A stretch of DNA of 64,000 nucleotides from Candidatus Rifleibacteriota bacterium (GCA_029565415.1 JAKQOH010000210.1:1-64000); one strand, 5' to 3'; shown: positions 1 to 9,953, numbered from the stretch's first letter. Numbers and translations are program-made. The notes: a model not told the origin generated them from the sequence alone.

Positions 1-1
1 C

Positions 2-1096
2 CAGCTCGATCCGTCGACGCACCAGGCGCAGGTCGAGCAGGCCACGGCGAACCTCGAGAACGCCCGGGCGAACGAGCGGAACAGCACCGCCCAGATCCAG
101 AATCTGCGCGCCTCGATGCTGGGCGCGAAAGCCGACGAACAGGTCGGTCTGGCCAACGTCCGCAAGGCGGAAGTGGCGGTGACGGATGCGGAGCGGAGCT
201 ACAAGCGCATGAAAGAGCTGGCGGCACGGCGGCTCGTTTCCCAGTCGGATCTCGACTCGGCGGAGACGGCGTTTGCCTCGTCGAAAGCGGCCCTCGAAGC
301 CGTGAAAAGCCAGATGGCGACCTACCGGGCGAAACAGGGTTCGATCGAGGCCCAGATCGAGGCCGCCCAGGCGCAGCACAGCGGAACCCTTTCCCAGATC
401 CGCCAGATGGAAGCGCTTCTCAACGTCGCGAAGATCAATCTCAGCCGCACGAATATCTACTCGCCCATCGACGGGGTCGTCGTCTCGCGAAAGGTCGACG
501 TCGGCCAGACCGTCGCGGCGAGTCTCCAGGCCCCGACGCTGTTCACGATAGCGAAAGATATGCGACGCATGCAGATCGAGACGGCCGTCGACGAGGCGGA
601 TATCGGCATGGTGAAAGAGGGCCAGACCGCGCAGTTCACGGTCGACACCTTCAAGGGGCGCACCTTCAAGGGCCGTGTTTCCCAGGTGCGGCTCTCCCCG
701 ACCATCTCCTCGAACGTCGTGACCTACTCGGTCATGGTGATGGTGGACAACGATGATCTGGTCCTGATGCCCGGCATGACGGCGAACGTCGAGATCCTCG
801 TCGAGAGCCGGGAGAAGGTGATCCGGATCCCCTCCCAGGCGCTGTTCTTCAAGCCCCCGACGGGATACGCGCCCGCGAAGCTTCCGCCTCTCCCCGAAGG
901 GAATCAGCATGTCCGGGTCTGGATCCTCTCCTCTGACGCGATGCCTCTTCCGGTCACGGTCAAAACGGGCATCAGCAGCAGCCGGTACACGGAGCTCGTC
1001 GAAGGCGATCTCAAACCCGGCCAGCAGCTCCTCGTGACCAACAAGAGTGCGGGAAACGGAAGAAGCCGTTCGCCGCGCGGCCCCATCCGCCTATGA
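2..1096 (+). CDS. macA: Periplasmic adaptor (membrane-fusion) subunit, MacA/HlyD family, 5' truncated by window
   Basis: The reading frame is open from the first bases of the window, so the N-terminal signal and first lipoyl half lie upstream; about 364 codons are visible. The first ~140 residues are Ala/Gln/Glu-rich heptads typical of the adaptor's alpha-helical hairpin. A lipoyl half follows (INLSRTNIYSPIDGVVVSRK), then beta-barrel and membrane-proximal segments with TVDTFKGRTFKGRVSQVRLS. In this family the protein forms the periplasmic channel linking an inner-membrane ABC pump to an outer-membrane factor. Its TGA overlaps the ATG of the ATPase gene (ATGA), and the permease follows, giving the MacA-MacB order. 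Substrate cannot be told from the sequence. No outer-membrane TolC gene is seen downstream. Confidence 0.9.
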   Translation, partial: QLDPSTHQAQVEQATANLENARANERNSTAQIQNLRASMLGAKADEQVGLANVRKAEVAVTDAERSYKRMKELAARRLVSQSDLDSAETAFASSKAALEAVKSQMATYRAKQGSIEAQIEAAQAQHSGTLSQIRQMEALLNVAKINLSRTNIYSPIDGVVVSRKVDVGQTVAASLQAPTLFTIAKDMRRMQIETAVDEADIGMVKEGQTAQFTVDTFKGRTFKGRVSQVRLSPTISSNVVTYSVMVMVDNDDLVLMPGMTANVEILVESREKVIRIPSQALFFKPPTGYAPAKLPPLPEGNQHVRVWILSSDAMPLPVTVKTGISSSRYTELVEGDLKPGQQLLVTNKSAGNGRSRSPRGPIRL

Positions 1097-1934
1097 GCCA
1101 GACCGGGAACGGCGCTTCGCCGGTCCGGGCCGGGAAGGAACCGCCCCTTCTCGAGATTTCGGGCGTTCACAAGACGTATTTCATGGACGGCGTCACGGTC
1201 AAGGCGTTGCGCGGGGTCGATCTCACCGTGCATCGCGGCGAGTTCGTGGCGATCATGGGCGCATCGGGCTCGGGCAAGTCGACCCTGATGAACATCCTCG
1301 GCTGCCTCGACCGGCCGACGCACGGGGTGTACAAGATCAACGGCGTCGAGGTGTCGCACCTCTCGAAGAACCAGCTCGCAACGGTGCGGAACCGGCAGAT
1401 CGGCTTCGTCTTCCAGGGATTCAACCTGCTGTCCCGCACGAGCGCCCTCGAGAACGTGGAGATGCCGATGGTCTACGCGAACGTGCCCCCGGAAGAGCGG
1501 CGGGAACGGGCTCTTGCGGCGCTTGCCTCGGTCGGCCTCACCGGCCGGGAGCACCACACCTCGAGCCAGTTGTCGGGAGGCCAGCAGCAGCGCGTCGCGA
1601 TCGCCCGCGCCCTGGTCAACAAGCCCGCGGTGATTCTCGCCGACGAGCCGACGGGAAATCTCGACTCGCGTTCGAGCGTCGAGATCATGACGATTTTCCA
1701 GGGACTGAACGCGCAGGGCATCACGATCGTCCTGATCACCCACGAGCCGGATATCGCCCAGTATGCAACGCGCAACGTGCGCGTGAAGGACGGATCGATC
1801 TCCAGCGACACGCCGGTCGAGCGCCAGCTCGATGCGACGGCCGAACTCGCCGCGCTGCCACCGCTCGAACAGAACGGCACGGCCGATGAGGTCGAGCCGC
1901 CGGTTCCCGTCGAGGAGGAAGGAGCGGTGCTGCC

Positions 1935-1938
<4 letters not shown>
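1093..1938 (+). CDS. MacB/LolD-type ABC transporter ATP-binding protein
   Basis: This 281-residue ATPase powers the export complex encoded around it. Walker A is GASGSGKST (about 56-64), the signature LSGGQQQR lies at 160-167, and Walker B ILADEP at 181-186. The motif FVFQGFNLLSRTSALENVEMP is typical of the LolD/MacB/FtsE branch. A C-terminal tail of about 45 acidic/proline-rich residues (from ~235) extends beyond a standard ATPase of this branch; its role is unknown. The start overlaps the adaptor stop by ATGA and its own stop overlaps the permease start in the same way, so the three subunits are probably translationally coupled. The ATPase is separate from the permease, unlike E. coli MacB where they are fused. 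Confidence 0.95.
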
Positions 1939-3152
<1,214 letters not shown>

Positions 3153-3167
3153 GTATTATATCATTGC

Positions 3168-4220
3168 TTACCGAATAGCACGGCTCACGAGGCGAGAGAG
3201 GATGCCAAGTGTCGAAATGCCGGCCAGAGGGGCTTGTTCCCCGAGGCCTCGGCCCTCGATGAACACACTGGTATTCTGGACCGTTCCGGTGACCGAGCCG
3301 GCGAAGGCGGTGAACAGGGAACCGGCCGCCATGCCCCTGAGCGTTTCCGCGATTCCTGTCGCCGCCTGGCGGATCACGACGCGGGCGTTCTCGTCGGGCG
3401 CATACAACTGGGCCTTGATCACACGGGCATCGACGAGACACCGCAGCGTGCGCACCCGGTTCCACGGGAAGGGGAGCAGCCCCGCTCCCTGCCCCTCGGG
3501 CCGCGACAGGTCGAGCAGCCGCCCGATGTCCGCCTCGAGGGCCGCGACGGGCCGCAGGCCGGCCATCCGGTGGAACACCTTCCAGGCTTCGGCATCGAGC
3601 ACCGCGCCCGCGCGCAGCGCATCGAGCATGTTTCCTTCGAGACCGGCCGGGCAGAACAGCAGAAATCCCCGGCCGACATGCAGGATCGGCCGGTCGGCGG
3701 CGGCCTCGGCGCCGGCAGGGTTCACGGTGAAGCCGTCCTCGCGCCTCATGCGTGCGCCGGCCGGGAACAGGGGCTCCCAGGCATCCGGGGTGATCGAGCC
3801 GGTCACGAGCACGGCATACTCGCCCGGCCCCCGCCCATAGACGAAGAGGTCCTCGGGAACGAAGTTCCGGGTGGTCGCGAACGCGCGCAGTCGGCCGAGC
3901 ATCCCGCCCGGATCGGCCGTCTCGCGGCCCGTCGACTTCCCGCCGGCACGCTCGCGCACCTGTGCCCGGACGATGCCGGCCATCTGGAACGCGCTCGCAA
4001 ACAGCCCTTCGGTCGCTGTCGCAGGATCGGCGGCAAGGCGGGTGAAGCCTTCCTTCAGCCGGAAGTATCCGCACACCGTCGGGTCAGCCAGCGGAGCGGG
4101 GATGGTCAACTCCGGCACGACGGAGGCGTCGGCGGCGGGCAGGAGCGAGACGAGCCCCATGACGGCCGCGACGGCGAGCAGCGCGATTCCCGGAAGAACG
4201 GCAACGCGAAACATTCTCAT
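3168..4220 (-). CDS. Exported or membrane-anchored protein of unknown function
   Basis: A 350-residue protein with an N-terminal hydrophobic segment (MFRVAVLPGIALLAVAAVMG) that could be an uncleaved anchor or a signal peptide. The rest is a soluble alpha/beta region with phrases such as EYAVLVTGSITPDAWEPLF and RGFLLFCPAGLEGNMLDALR. These recall periplasmic proteins that evaluate 'value' domains (DUF3352-like), but this is a weak impression and I do not claim the family. A G-rich Shine-Dalgarno run (AGGGGGG) about 9 nt upstream supports the ATG at 4220; a second ATG two codons later is possible. It is transcribed divergently from the hydrolase-like gene at 4342 and converges on the MacB permease gene. 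Confidence 0.6.
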   Translation of the reverse strand: MRMFRVAVLPGIALLAVAAVMGLVSLLPAADASVVPELTIPAPLADPTVCGYFRLKEGFTRLAADPATATEGLFASAFQMAGIVRAQVRERAGGKSTGRETADPGGMLGRLRAFATTRNFVPEDLFVYGRGPGEYAVLVTGSITPDAWEPLFPAGARMRREDGFTVNPAGAEAAADRPILHVGRGFLLFCPAGLEGNMLDALRAGAVLDAEAWKVFHRMAGLRPVAALEADIGRLLDLSRPEGQGAGLLPFPWNRVRTLRCLVDARVIKAQLYAPDENARVVIRQAATGIAETLRGMAAGSLFTAFAGSVTGTVQNTSVFIEGRGLGEQAPLAGISTLGILSRLVSRAIR

Positions 4221-4341
4221 GCGACAGATCCCCCCCTTCCCCTTCCGGTGTCGGCTGAAATCGCGGAATCGTCCAGTCTTCCCGATTCAGCGTGAAGAAA
4301 ATCCGGGCATCTGCCGATACAAGGTCCCCGAGGAGATTGCC

Positions 4342-6225
4342 ATGTCAACCGCACACCATCGGAGAACGGCAGGCCGGGCGCTTTTGAAGCGGCTGCGGCG
4401 CCGGCTCGGCGTCTTCCTGCTGACGGCGGCGGTGGCCCTCTGCTGCTGGATTCTGATGCCGGCAATCGCGGATGCAGCGGCCTGGGCGCTCAACGCGACC
4501 CGCTGGACCGACCGTGACGAGGCCGTTTACAGCGACTTCGTGGCCCGTCTCGGCGAGTCGGGCCACGGCAATCTCAACCGGTTCATCCGGGACCGCACCC
4601 AGAACCCGCTCTATGGCGAAGAGGACCAGAAGTTCAATCTCTCGCCCGACTGCGCCGATTTTCCCTATCTGATCCGGGCCTATGTCGCGTACAAACTGCG
4701 GCTGCCGTTCGGCTACGTGTGCGAGATCACGAAGAGCAGCCGCGGCGACGAGCGGTACAGCCGGGGCAACCGGCCGAAATGCTTCAAGGATCAGGATGCG
4801 TTCAGCGCGCCCCAGAAGCTGTTCGGTTACGTCACCCTGGTGAATTCCGGATACTATAGAATGGCGCCGGCCGTGAACGACGGCGACACCTACCCCGTCC
4901 GCATCGGCCCCGACACGATCCGGCCGGGGGCGATCTATTACGATCCCAACGGGCACGTGGCGCTCGTCTACAAGGTGACCGAGGACGGCCGGGTGCGGCT
5001 GATCGATGCCCACCCCGACCGGAGCGTCTCGCGACCGTGGTTCGGCGGGAAGTTCGCGCTCGGCTCGGCGGACCAGGGCGGCGGGTTCCGGAAATGGCGG
5101 CCGATGTGGTATGGCGGCGACGGTCAGATCCACCGGGTCGCGAATCACAATATCGATGACTACTCCGCCGACGACCAGTATCGCGGAAGGTATGAGTTTC
5201 AGGGGATGAACGGCCTCTCGTATTTCGATTACGTGCGGGCCAGGCTCAGTTCACGGGGCGGTAGGGTGCGGCCGATCGAGGATTTCCGGGCAATGATGGA
5301 GGACATCCACGAGGATGTCCGGTACCGCGCGCTCGCCGTCGACCTGTGCATCCAGGCGGGCATCCACCGCAAGTCGCACCCCGGGGAGCTTCCCTGGAAC
5401 ATCTACGGCACGGACGGCGAGTGGGAGTCGTATTCGACACCATCGCGCGACGCACGTCTCAAAGTGGCCATCCAGGAGTTTTTCCACCAGACCGTCCGGA
5501 TGGTCGAAATGGCCGCCCGCGGCGACCCGGCGATCGAGTACGGCGGCTCCTCGACACAGCTCGCCGCCGAGCTTCTGCAGGTGTATGACGAGCTGAGCCC
5601 GCAACTCACCGTCACCTACACGAACAGTGCCGGACAACCGATCCGGCTGTCGCTCCACCAGGTGATCGAACGGCTGTTCGATCTCTCCTTCGACCCGTAT
5701 CATGCGATCGAATACCGTTGGGGAGCGCGTGGCGAGGAGCTGAAAACCGCTCCGGGGGACACCACGAAAGTGCGGATGTACGAGCGGGAACGGCGGCTCC
5801 GGAACCAGCTCGAGCGCCTCTACAACGTGCCGACCCCCCTTGCGATGGGCCCCGAACGGCCCCCCGATATCGACGTCCGGAACTGGCTCGCAGCGACGGC
5901 CGGCGGAGCGCCTCCCCGGACCGAGATCGTGATCGCGAGCGCCGAGCTCGACGAGGTCCAGGCGGCTTCGCCCCGGGGAACGGGGCCGGTGGTCGTTCCC
6001 GTGGCCGCGCCGTCTCCCGCGACCCACGCATTCCCGAATCCCGCCCCGCCGGCAGAAGCGGCTCAGCCGCCCGCGGCGCCGCGGAACACGGAACGGCGAG
6101 AGTCGCCGGAAGAAGCCCAGCGGCGGCTCTGGAAGTTTGCCGACACGATCCTTGGCGGTGCCGAAGCGATCGTGGATGGCACAATCGTGGCGGAGGGGCA
6201 TGCGGATGCGAAAAAATCCCGTTAA
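4342..6225 (+). CDS. Secreted NlpC/P60-like (papain-fold) cysteine-hydrolase candidate with long C-terminal region
   Basis: A 627-residue protein. The ATG at 4342 is chosen because AGGAG lies 6 nt upstream; the open frame extends further upstream but that part reads as non-coding. Residues ~21-47 form a membrane or signal helix (LGVFLLTAAVALCCWILMPAIADA). A Cys in NLSPDCADFPYLIRAYVAYK (Cys104) and a His in PNGHVALVYKVT (His205), followed by RLIDAHPD, match the Cys...His order and the 'GHVAlv' strand of NlpC/P60-like amidases. That is an inference from motif shape only. The middle (about 300-500) is helical and unplaced; the last ~100 residues are Ala/Pro-rich. Likely a cell-envelope enzyme, perhaps acting on peptidoglycan. 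It could instead be an inactive structural protein. Confidence 0.6.
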   Translation: MSTAHHRRTAGRALLKRLRRRLGVFLLTAAVALCCWILMPAIADAAAWALNATRWTDRDEAVYSDFVARLGESGHGNLNRFIRDRTQNPLYGEEDQKFNLSPDCADFPYLIRAYVAYKLRLPFGYVCEITKSSRGDERYSRGNRPKCFKDQDAFSAPQKLFGYVTLVNSGYYRMAPAVNDGDTYPVRIGPDTIRPGAIYYDPNGHVALVYKVTEDGRVRLIDAHPDRSVSRPWFGGKFALGSADQGGGFRKWRPMWYGGDGQIHRVANHNIDDYSADDQYRGRYEFQGMNGLSYFDYVRARLSSRGGRVRPIEDFRAMMEDIHEDVRYRALAVDLCIQAGIHRKSHPGELPWNIYGTDGEWESYSTPSRDARLKVAIQEFFHQTVRMVEMAARGDPAIEYGGSSTQLAAELLQVYDELSPQLTVTYTNSAGQPIRLSLHQVIERLFDLSFDPYHAIEYRWGARGEELKTAPGDTTKVRMYERERRLRNQLERLYNVPTPLAMGPERPPDIDVRNWLAATAGGAPPRTEIVIASAELDEVQAASPRGTGPVVVPVAAPSPATHAFPNPAPPAEAAQPPAAPRNTERRESPEEAQRRLWKFADTILGGAEAIVDGTIVAEGHADAKKSR

Positions 6226-6279
6226 TCAGAAAACGCATCCGGCCGATACCAGTTTTCACCTTACGGAAGGGAGATCATC

Positions 6280-6399
6280 ATGTTCTGCATTGCCTTGGGG
6301 GCTGCCGTGATCCTCTTGCTGGCCGTCATCGCCGAACCCGAACGCTGGCCTGCCCGGCTGGCCTCATTTCTGAGGGAGACGCACGTGCATCATGGATAA
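6280..6399 (+). CDS. Small single-span membrane peptide (39 aa), unknown
   Basis: A short reading frame beginning MFCIALGAAVILLLAVIAEP and ending RETHVHHG. It has a strong Shine-Dalgarno (GGAAGGGAG) 5-6 nt before the ATG. About 17 hydrophobic residues form one membrane helix, followed by a short charged tail. Its stop overlaps the MerR-family gene by 8 bp, so translation of the two is probably coupled. No family is recognised. It could be a true small protein or a leader peptide that tunes translation of the regulator; the strong ribosome site and clean hydrophobic profile favour a real product. Confidence 0.55.
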   Translation: MFCIALGAAVILLLAVIAEPERWPARLASFLRETHVHHG

Positions 6400-6961
6400 A
6401 CTCTTCAGTATGGCCGAGGTCTGCCGCATCACCGGCCTGGCCGCGCACACGATCCGCTTCTACGAGACCCAGTTTCCCCGCGCGCTCGCTGCAGAACGCA
6501 CGCCGGGCGGCCATCGCAAATACCGGCAGGCGCACATCGAAGCCCTGAACCGCATCGTCGGGCTATCCCGCAATGAAGGAAAATCCCTGCGGGACGTGCG
6601 CGAGATCCTCGGGGAAGACCAGGTGTCCCCCGTGCTCGTCCCGCCGCCCGCCAGACCCGAGAAGCCGACGGCGAGCGCCCGGATGCCGGAACCCCAGGAA
6701 AGCGATCTCGTCCAGGAGACCCTGTCGCTCGTGCTCCAGAACCTCGAGAAGCTGAACGCGCGCAACGAGCGGCTGGACAAGCTGGTGAGCATGCTCGTCG
6801 CCGAGACGGGCGCGCGCGAAACCGGTTCTCTGCTCTCCCAGATCGATTCGCTCCGTCACGACACGCGGCTTGCGATCGCCGACTCCCGGCGGTCTCTCGC
6901 GGAACTGGGCATGCGGGACCTGATCGGCGGCATCGACGAGTTCGGCAGTCATGAACATTGA
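6392..6961 (+). CDS. MerR-family transcriptional regulator
   Basis: A 189-residue protein. The N-terminal ~70 residues are a MerR winged helix: FSMAEVCRITGLAAHTIRFYE, then RTPGGHRKYRQAHIEALNRI and a helix with GLSRNEGKSLRDVREIL. A Pro-rich linker (~88-105) leads to a predicted coiled coil (about 110-150, VQETLSLVLQNLEKLNARNE) that would dimerise the protein. There is no Cys cluster or effector-binding domain typical of metal or drug sensors, so it is closer to the short RacA/CarA/HspR-like MerR proteins. Its gene overlaps a 39-aa membrane-peptide gene upstream (8 bp) and the ComB-type phosphatase downstream (11 bp), so the three are likely one transcript. Confidence 0.85.
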   Translation: MDKLFSMAEVCRITGLAAHTIRFYETQFPRALAAERTPGGHRKYRQAHIEALNRIVGLSRNEGKSLRDVREILGEDQVSPVLVPPPARPEKPTASARMPEPQESDLVQETLSLVLQNLEKLNARNERLDKLVSMLVAETGARETGSLLSQIDSLRHDTRLAIADSRRSLAELGMRDLIGGIDEFGSHEH

Positions 6962-7703
6962 TGTCGCCTTCACGCCGGATGAGGTCCAGGCCCTCTCCGG
7001 CAAGGTCTGCATCGTCGTGGACGTCATCCGTTCGACCTCCACGCTCCAGGTCATTTTCTCGAAGAATCCCGCGAAAGTGATCCTGACGCCGACCGTTCAG
7101 AAGGCGATGAAATACGCCGCCCAGCAGACCGTTCACCCGATGCTGTGCGGCGAGCGCGGCGGTGTGATGCCCGAGGGGTTCGACCACGGCAACAGCCCGC
7201 GCGAGTATACCGATCTCGATCTGACAGGCCGCACCGTGGTGTTCACCTCGAGCAACGGCACCCGGGCCGTCGCCGACGTGAATCTTGCCCCCTACGTCTT
7301 TCTCGGTTCGTTCCTCAACGCCGGGGCCGTGACGGAAGCCGCGCTTTCGACGGCGACGACCCACGGTCTCGATATCGTGATGGTGTGCGCCGGCCGCGAA
7401 GAACGGTTCGCCATCGACGATGCCTACTGCGCGGGCTTCCTCGTCTCGCAGGTGATGAGCCGCATCCCGTCGGACCAGTCGTTCGAGCTCGGGGAGGGCG
7501 GCCAGGCGGCGCTCGCGATGTATGGCTATTACCGGGACCCGCTCAGCCTGTTCCGTGGGTCGGGAGCCGGCAAAGCCGTTCTCGGCATCGGCCTCGCAGA
7601 GGACCTGCCGTTCCTGCTGCAACGGGATCTGTATCCCGTCGTTCCGACCCTCCTTCAGCGCGAGTCTTCGACCGCCCGCTGGGGGTTTTCCCTCCTGATC
7701 TGA
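6951..7703 (+). CDS. comB: 2-phosphosulfolactate phosphatase family protein (ComB-like)
   Basis: A 250-residue ComB-family protein with the diagnostic segments CIVVDVIRSTSTLQVIFS, LCGERGG, DHGNSPREYT, TVVFTSSNGTRAV and MVCAGREERFAIDDAYCAG. Characterised ComB removes phosphate from 2-phosphosulfolactate to give sulfolactate, a step first known in coenzyme M synthesis and also used by some bacteria making sulfolactate. No ComA, ComC or sulfonate genes are visible here, so the true substrate is open. The start lies inside the MerR-family gene (11-bp overlap) with no strong Shine-Dalgarno, so it probably relies on coupled translation. It ends 22 bp before the YihY-family gene. Confidence 0.85.
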   Translation: MNIDVAFTPDEVQALSGKVCIVVDVIRSTSTLQVIFSKNPAKVILTPTVQKAMKYAAQQTVHPMLCGERGGVMPEGFDHGNSPREYTDLDLTGRTVVFTSSNGTRAVADVNLAPYVFLGSFLNAGAVTEAALSTATTHGLDIVMVCAGREERFAIDDAYCAGFLVSQVMSRIPSDQSFELGEGGQAALAMYGYYRDPLSLFRGSGAGKAVLGIGLAEDLPFLLQRDLYPVVPTLLQRESSTARWGFSLLI

Positions 7704-7706
7704 TTC

Positions 7707-7715
7707 TGGTATCCT
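7707..7715 (+). promoter_or_regulatory. Extended -10 promoter candidate for the YihY-family gene
   Basis: TGGTATCCT fits the extended -10 form TGnTAnnnT. Its predicted start site (about 7722) is only ~4 nt before the ATG, which would make the transcript almost leaderless. No convincing -35 box is seen. Confidence 0.35.
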
Positions 7716-7725
7716 GCCTACCGGC

Positions 7726-8598
7726 ATGAAACGAATCAGAGCAGTTCTCCCGGAACGGGTCGATCGGCTGCTCCGGCTGGTCGTCGTGATCAACCAGCGG
7801 TTCGCCGAGACCGAGGCGCTGGAAGCCGCGGCCGCAATTGCATATTATGCAATATTTTCCCTGTTTCCGCTGCTTCTGTTCCTGATCGCGATCTACAGTT
7901 CGGTCTTGCAGAGCAACGAACTCCAGGCGCAGGTTCTGGCCTACTGCGACCAGTTTTTTCCCGGCTCCCGCACGATCGTCAGCGAGAACATCCGGCAGGT
8001 CATCGAGTTGCGAGGAACGGTCGGGCTGGTCGGTATGGCCGTGCTGCTCTGGTCTGCCACCGGCGTCTTCGCGGGCATCGCCCAGAACATCAATCAGGCC
8101 TGGAAAGATGCCCCCGCCCGCCACTTCCTGCACGAGCGCTTTCTCGCGCTGACGATGATCGCCGGTCTCATCTGCTTCGTCGTCGTCTCGCTCGTCGTGA
8201 CGGCCGGCCTGAATCTCGCGATCCAGATCTCGGCCTCGATGGGCCACGAGGTCATGGCCGGCATGAGTCGCGCCGGCCGCTGGCTCGTCCTTCTCACGCC
8301 CTTTTTCGGGATATTCACCCTGTTCTCGCTGCTCTACCGGTTCGTTCCGAACACCCGGGTCCGGTGGCGCGAGGCCGTAGCCGGCGCACTCTGCGCCGCG
8401 AGCTGCTGGGAAGTGACCAAGGAGATCTTCACCTGGTTCCTCGGCAGCGACTGGAACAGCTACCAGCTCGTCTACGGCTCGCTCGCGGCCGTCGTCGCCC
8501 TGCTTCTGTGGGTCTACATCTGCGGCATCATCATCCTGCTGGGTGCCCATCTCAGCGCCGGCATCGCCCTCGTCTACCGGGAAGACGCCGGCGCCTGA
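7726..8598 (+). CDS. YihY/BrkB (UPF0761) family inner-membrane protein
   Basis: A 290-residue integral membrane protein of the YihY/BrkB family. Around residues 35-60 is the family opening AAAIAYYAIFSLFPLLLFLIA, and later WSATGVFAGIAQNINQAWK, a second set of helices (LTMIAGLICFVVVSLVVTAG) and the C-terminal YGSLAAVVALLLWVYICGIIILLGAHLSA. About six transmembrane helices are expected. The family is widespread; members were once called ribonuclease BN by mistake, and the function is unsettled. No Shine-Dalgarno is visible before the ATG. The first helix coincides with an AT-rich island using ATA/TAT/TTT codons that are rare in this DNA. Confidence 0.9.
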   Translation: MKRIRAVLPERVDRLLRLVVVINQRFAETEALEAAAAIAYYAIFSLFPLLLFLIAIYSSVLQSNELQAQVLAYCDQFFPGSRTIVSENIRQVIELRGTVGLVGMAVLLWSATGVFAGIAQNINQAWKDAPARHFLHERFLALTMIAGLICFVVVSLVVTAGLNLAIQISASMGHEVMAGMSRAGRWLVLLTPFFGIFTLFSLLYRFVPNTRVRWREAVAGALCAASCWEVTKEIFTWFLGSDWNSYQLVYGSLAAVVALLLWVYICGIIILLGAHLSAGIALVYREDAGA

Positions 8599-8639
8599 AA
8601 AAGAGAACCCGCGGGCCCGGATTTCCGGGTCTCCGCGGG
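8598..8639 (-). terminator. Rho-independent terminator candidate on the minus strand
   Basis: Nested stem: CCCGCGG (8608-8614) pairs with CCGCGGG (8633-8639), and inside it CCCGG pairs with CCGGG around an ATTT loop. Read on the minus strand it is followed by TTCTCTTTTT, the classic U tract. It would end transcription from the minus-strand gene whose stop is at 8850. The region 8640-8849 between the two shows nothing else I can name. Confidence 0.6.
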
Positions 8640-8849
8640 ATCGAGGCATCGGGGCGAAGCCGTTGGAACAGCGTTTCCGGTGATTGCAGAAAGTGGCTTG
8701 TGCAGCGGCGTGTTGCGGTGATTCGGCAGTTCAAGCCCCGATACCAGACAGGACGATTCCGTGTTCCCAACTCCCTTGCCGTATCGGCATCGATCTGTAT
8801 CCGATCTATCGAAACCGGCGCATGGATTCCGTGCTGTTCACGCGGTCCA

Positions 8850-9953
8850 TCAGGCCGTGAGCGTATCGTCGGGAGAGGCTTTCACAGCGGGTTCTTCCGC
8901 CGGCTCGGCCTCCTGCTTCATATCCTTCTTCAACGATTCGACGAATACCTTGAACGCCTCGAGGAACCGCCGGGCAGCTTCGTTGCTGGTCACCCCATCC
9001 ACCCCGGCCGCTCCATCACCCGCGGCGTTCCCGGAGGAAACGGCCGCCCCGTTTCCGGAAACCATGACGATCCGCTCGCCCAGTCTGTTCCGGGGCAACG
9101 GCCGCCCCGAAGCGGAGGTGGAGCCCAGCCCGGGAAATCCCGAAAGACTGGTCAGACTGGTCAGTCCCGACAGCCCGTCGGCGGAGGATGCGCCGGAATC
9201 GTTCGTCCCGCCGGTCAGGCCGCTTCCATACTTGAGTTTCACCAGGGCGAGATCCGCGAAGGCACCGATCCCGCCGAAAGCCGTGCTTTTCGAGCTGGAG
9301 CTCAGAAGCGACTCGAGCCCCGAAAGCGCATCGTTCGACCCCGTTTTCAGCAGGGTTCCGAGGCCGCTCACGGCGTCCCTGCCGTTCAGCGCGTCGGTCA
9401 GACTCCGGATGCCGGACTCGGCCGCGCTCAGGAGGGACTCGAGATACGGTTGCACCTTCCCCTGACCCGCTTCGACGGAGGTTTCGGTCCCCGTCAGCAG
9501 GGCATGGACCGGATTTCCGCTCCAGCCCTCGTTTCCGAGGAAGACATCCGTCACCTTCCGGGCCACATCGTGGAACAGGCGCAGCGCCGAGGGTTCGACC
9601 CGTTCCACGTCGCCCGAAAGCCGCATATACCAGGAGAACGAGACCGCGTATTCCCCATTGCCGGTCTCGGGAACACCGCCTGTGGAGCCGGCACTCACCG
9701 GCCGGACATCGATCCGGGGATGGCGATGAACATGATGGCAGTGGCTGCAGCCACGGGGTTCCGCCCCTGCAGAGGCGGGGGAATCACTCTGCCCGGCCGC
9801 GTCCGGCCCGGCAGCTGCGGCGGCGGTCTTCGTCGTGTCGTCTGCCGCCGCCTGGAGAACGGCTCCGAACTCCCCTGTCGCCGGAGCGGCCGTCTCTTTT
9901 TTCGGTTCCGCCACGTCGGGAGTGATCGAAGCCACAACATTGTTCACGATCAT
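8850..9953 (-). CDS. Ser/Ala/Gly-rich protein of unknown function with a Cys/His cluster
   Basis: A 367-residue protein with no signal peptide. The ATG at 9953 is preferred over an earlier in-frame codon because AGGAGG sits 7 nt upstream. The N-terminal ~70 residues are low-complexity Ala/Pro/Thr. Residues ~73-86 hold a dense cluster, CSHCHHVHRHPRID, that could bind metal. A structured part follows (YAVSFSWYMRLSGDVERVEPSALRLFHDVARKVTDVFLGN), then Gly/Ser-rich helices (LSGLESLLSSSSKS, DGLSGLTSLTSLSG) and a charged C-terminus (FLEAFKVFVESLKKDMKQE). The opening and alternating helices recall flagellar hook-length or other secreted low-complexity proteins, but no family is recognised. It is a single-gene unit with its own terminator. 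Confidence 0.6.
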   Translation of the reverse strand: MIVNNVVASITPDVAEPKKETAAPATGEFGAVLQAAADDTTKTAAAAAGPDAAGQSDSPASAGAEPRGCSHCHHVHRHPRIDVRPVSAGSTGGVPETGNGEYAVSFSWYMRLSGDVERVEPSALRLFHDVARKVTDVFLGNEGWSGNPVHALLTGTETSVEAGQGKVQPYLESLLSAAESGIRSLTDALNGRDAVSGLGTLLKTGSNDALSGLESLLSSSSKSTAFGGIGAFADLALVKLKYGSGLTGGTNDSGASSADGLSGLTSLTSLSGFPGLGSTSASGRPLPRNRLGERIVMVSGNGAAVSSGNAAGDGAAGVDGVTSNEAARRFLEAFKVFVESLKKDMKQEAEPAEEPAVKASPDDTLTA

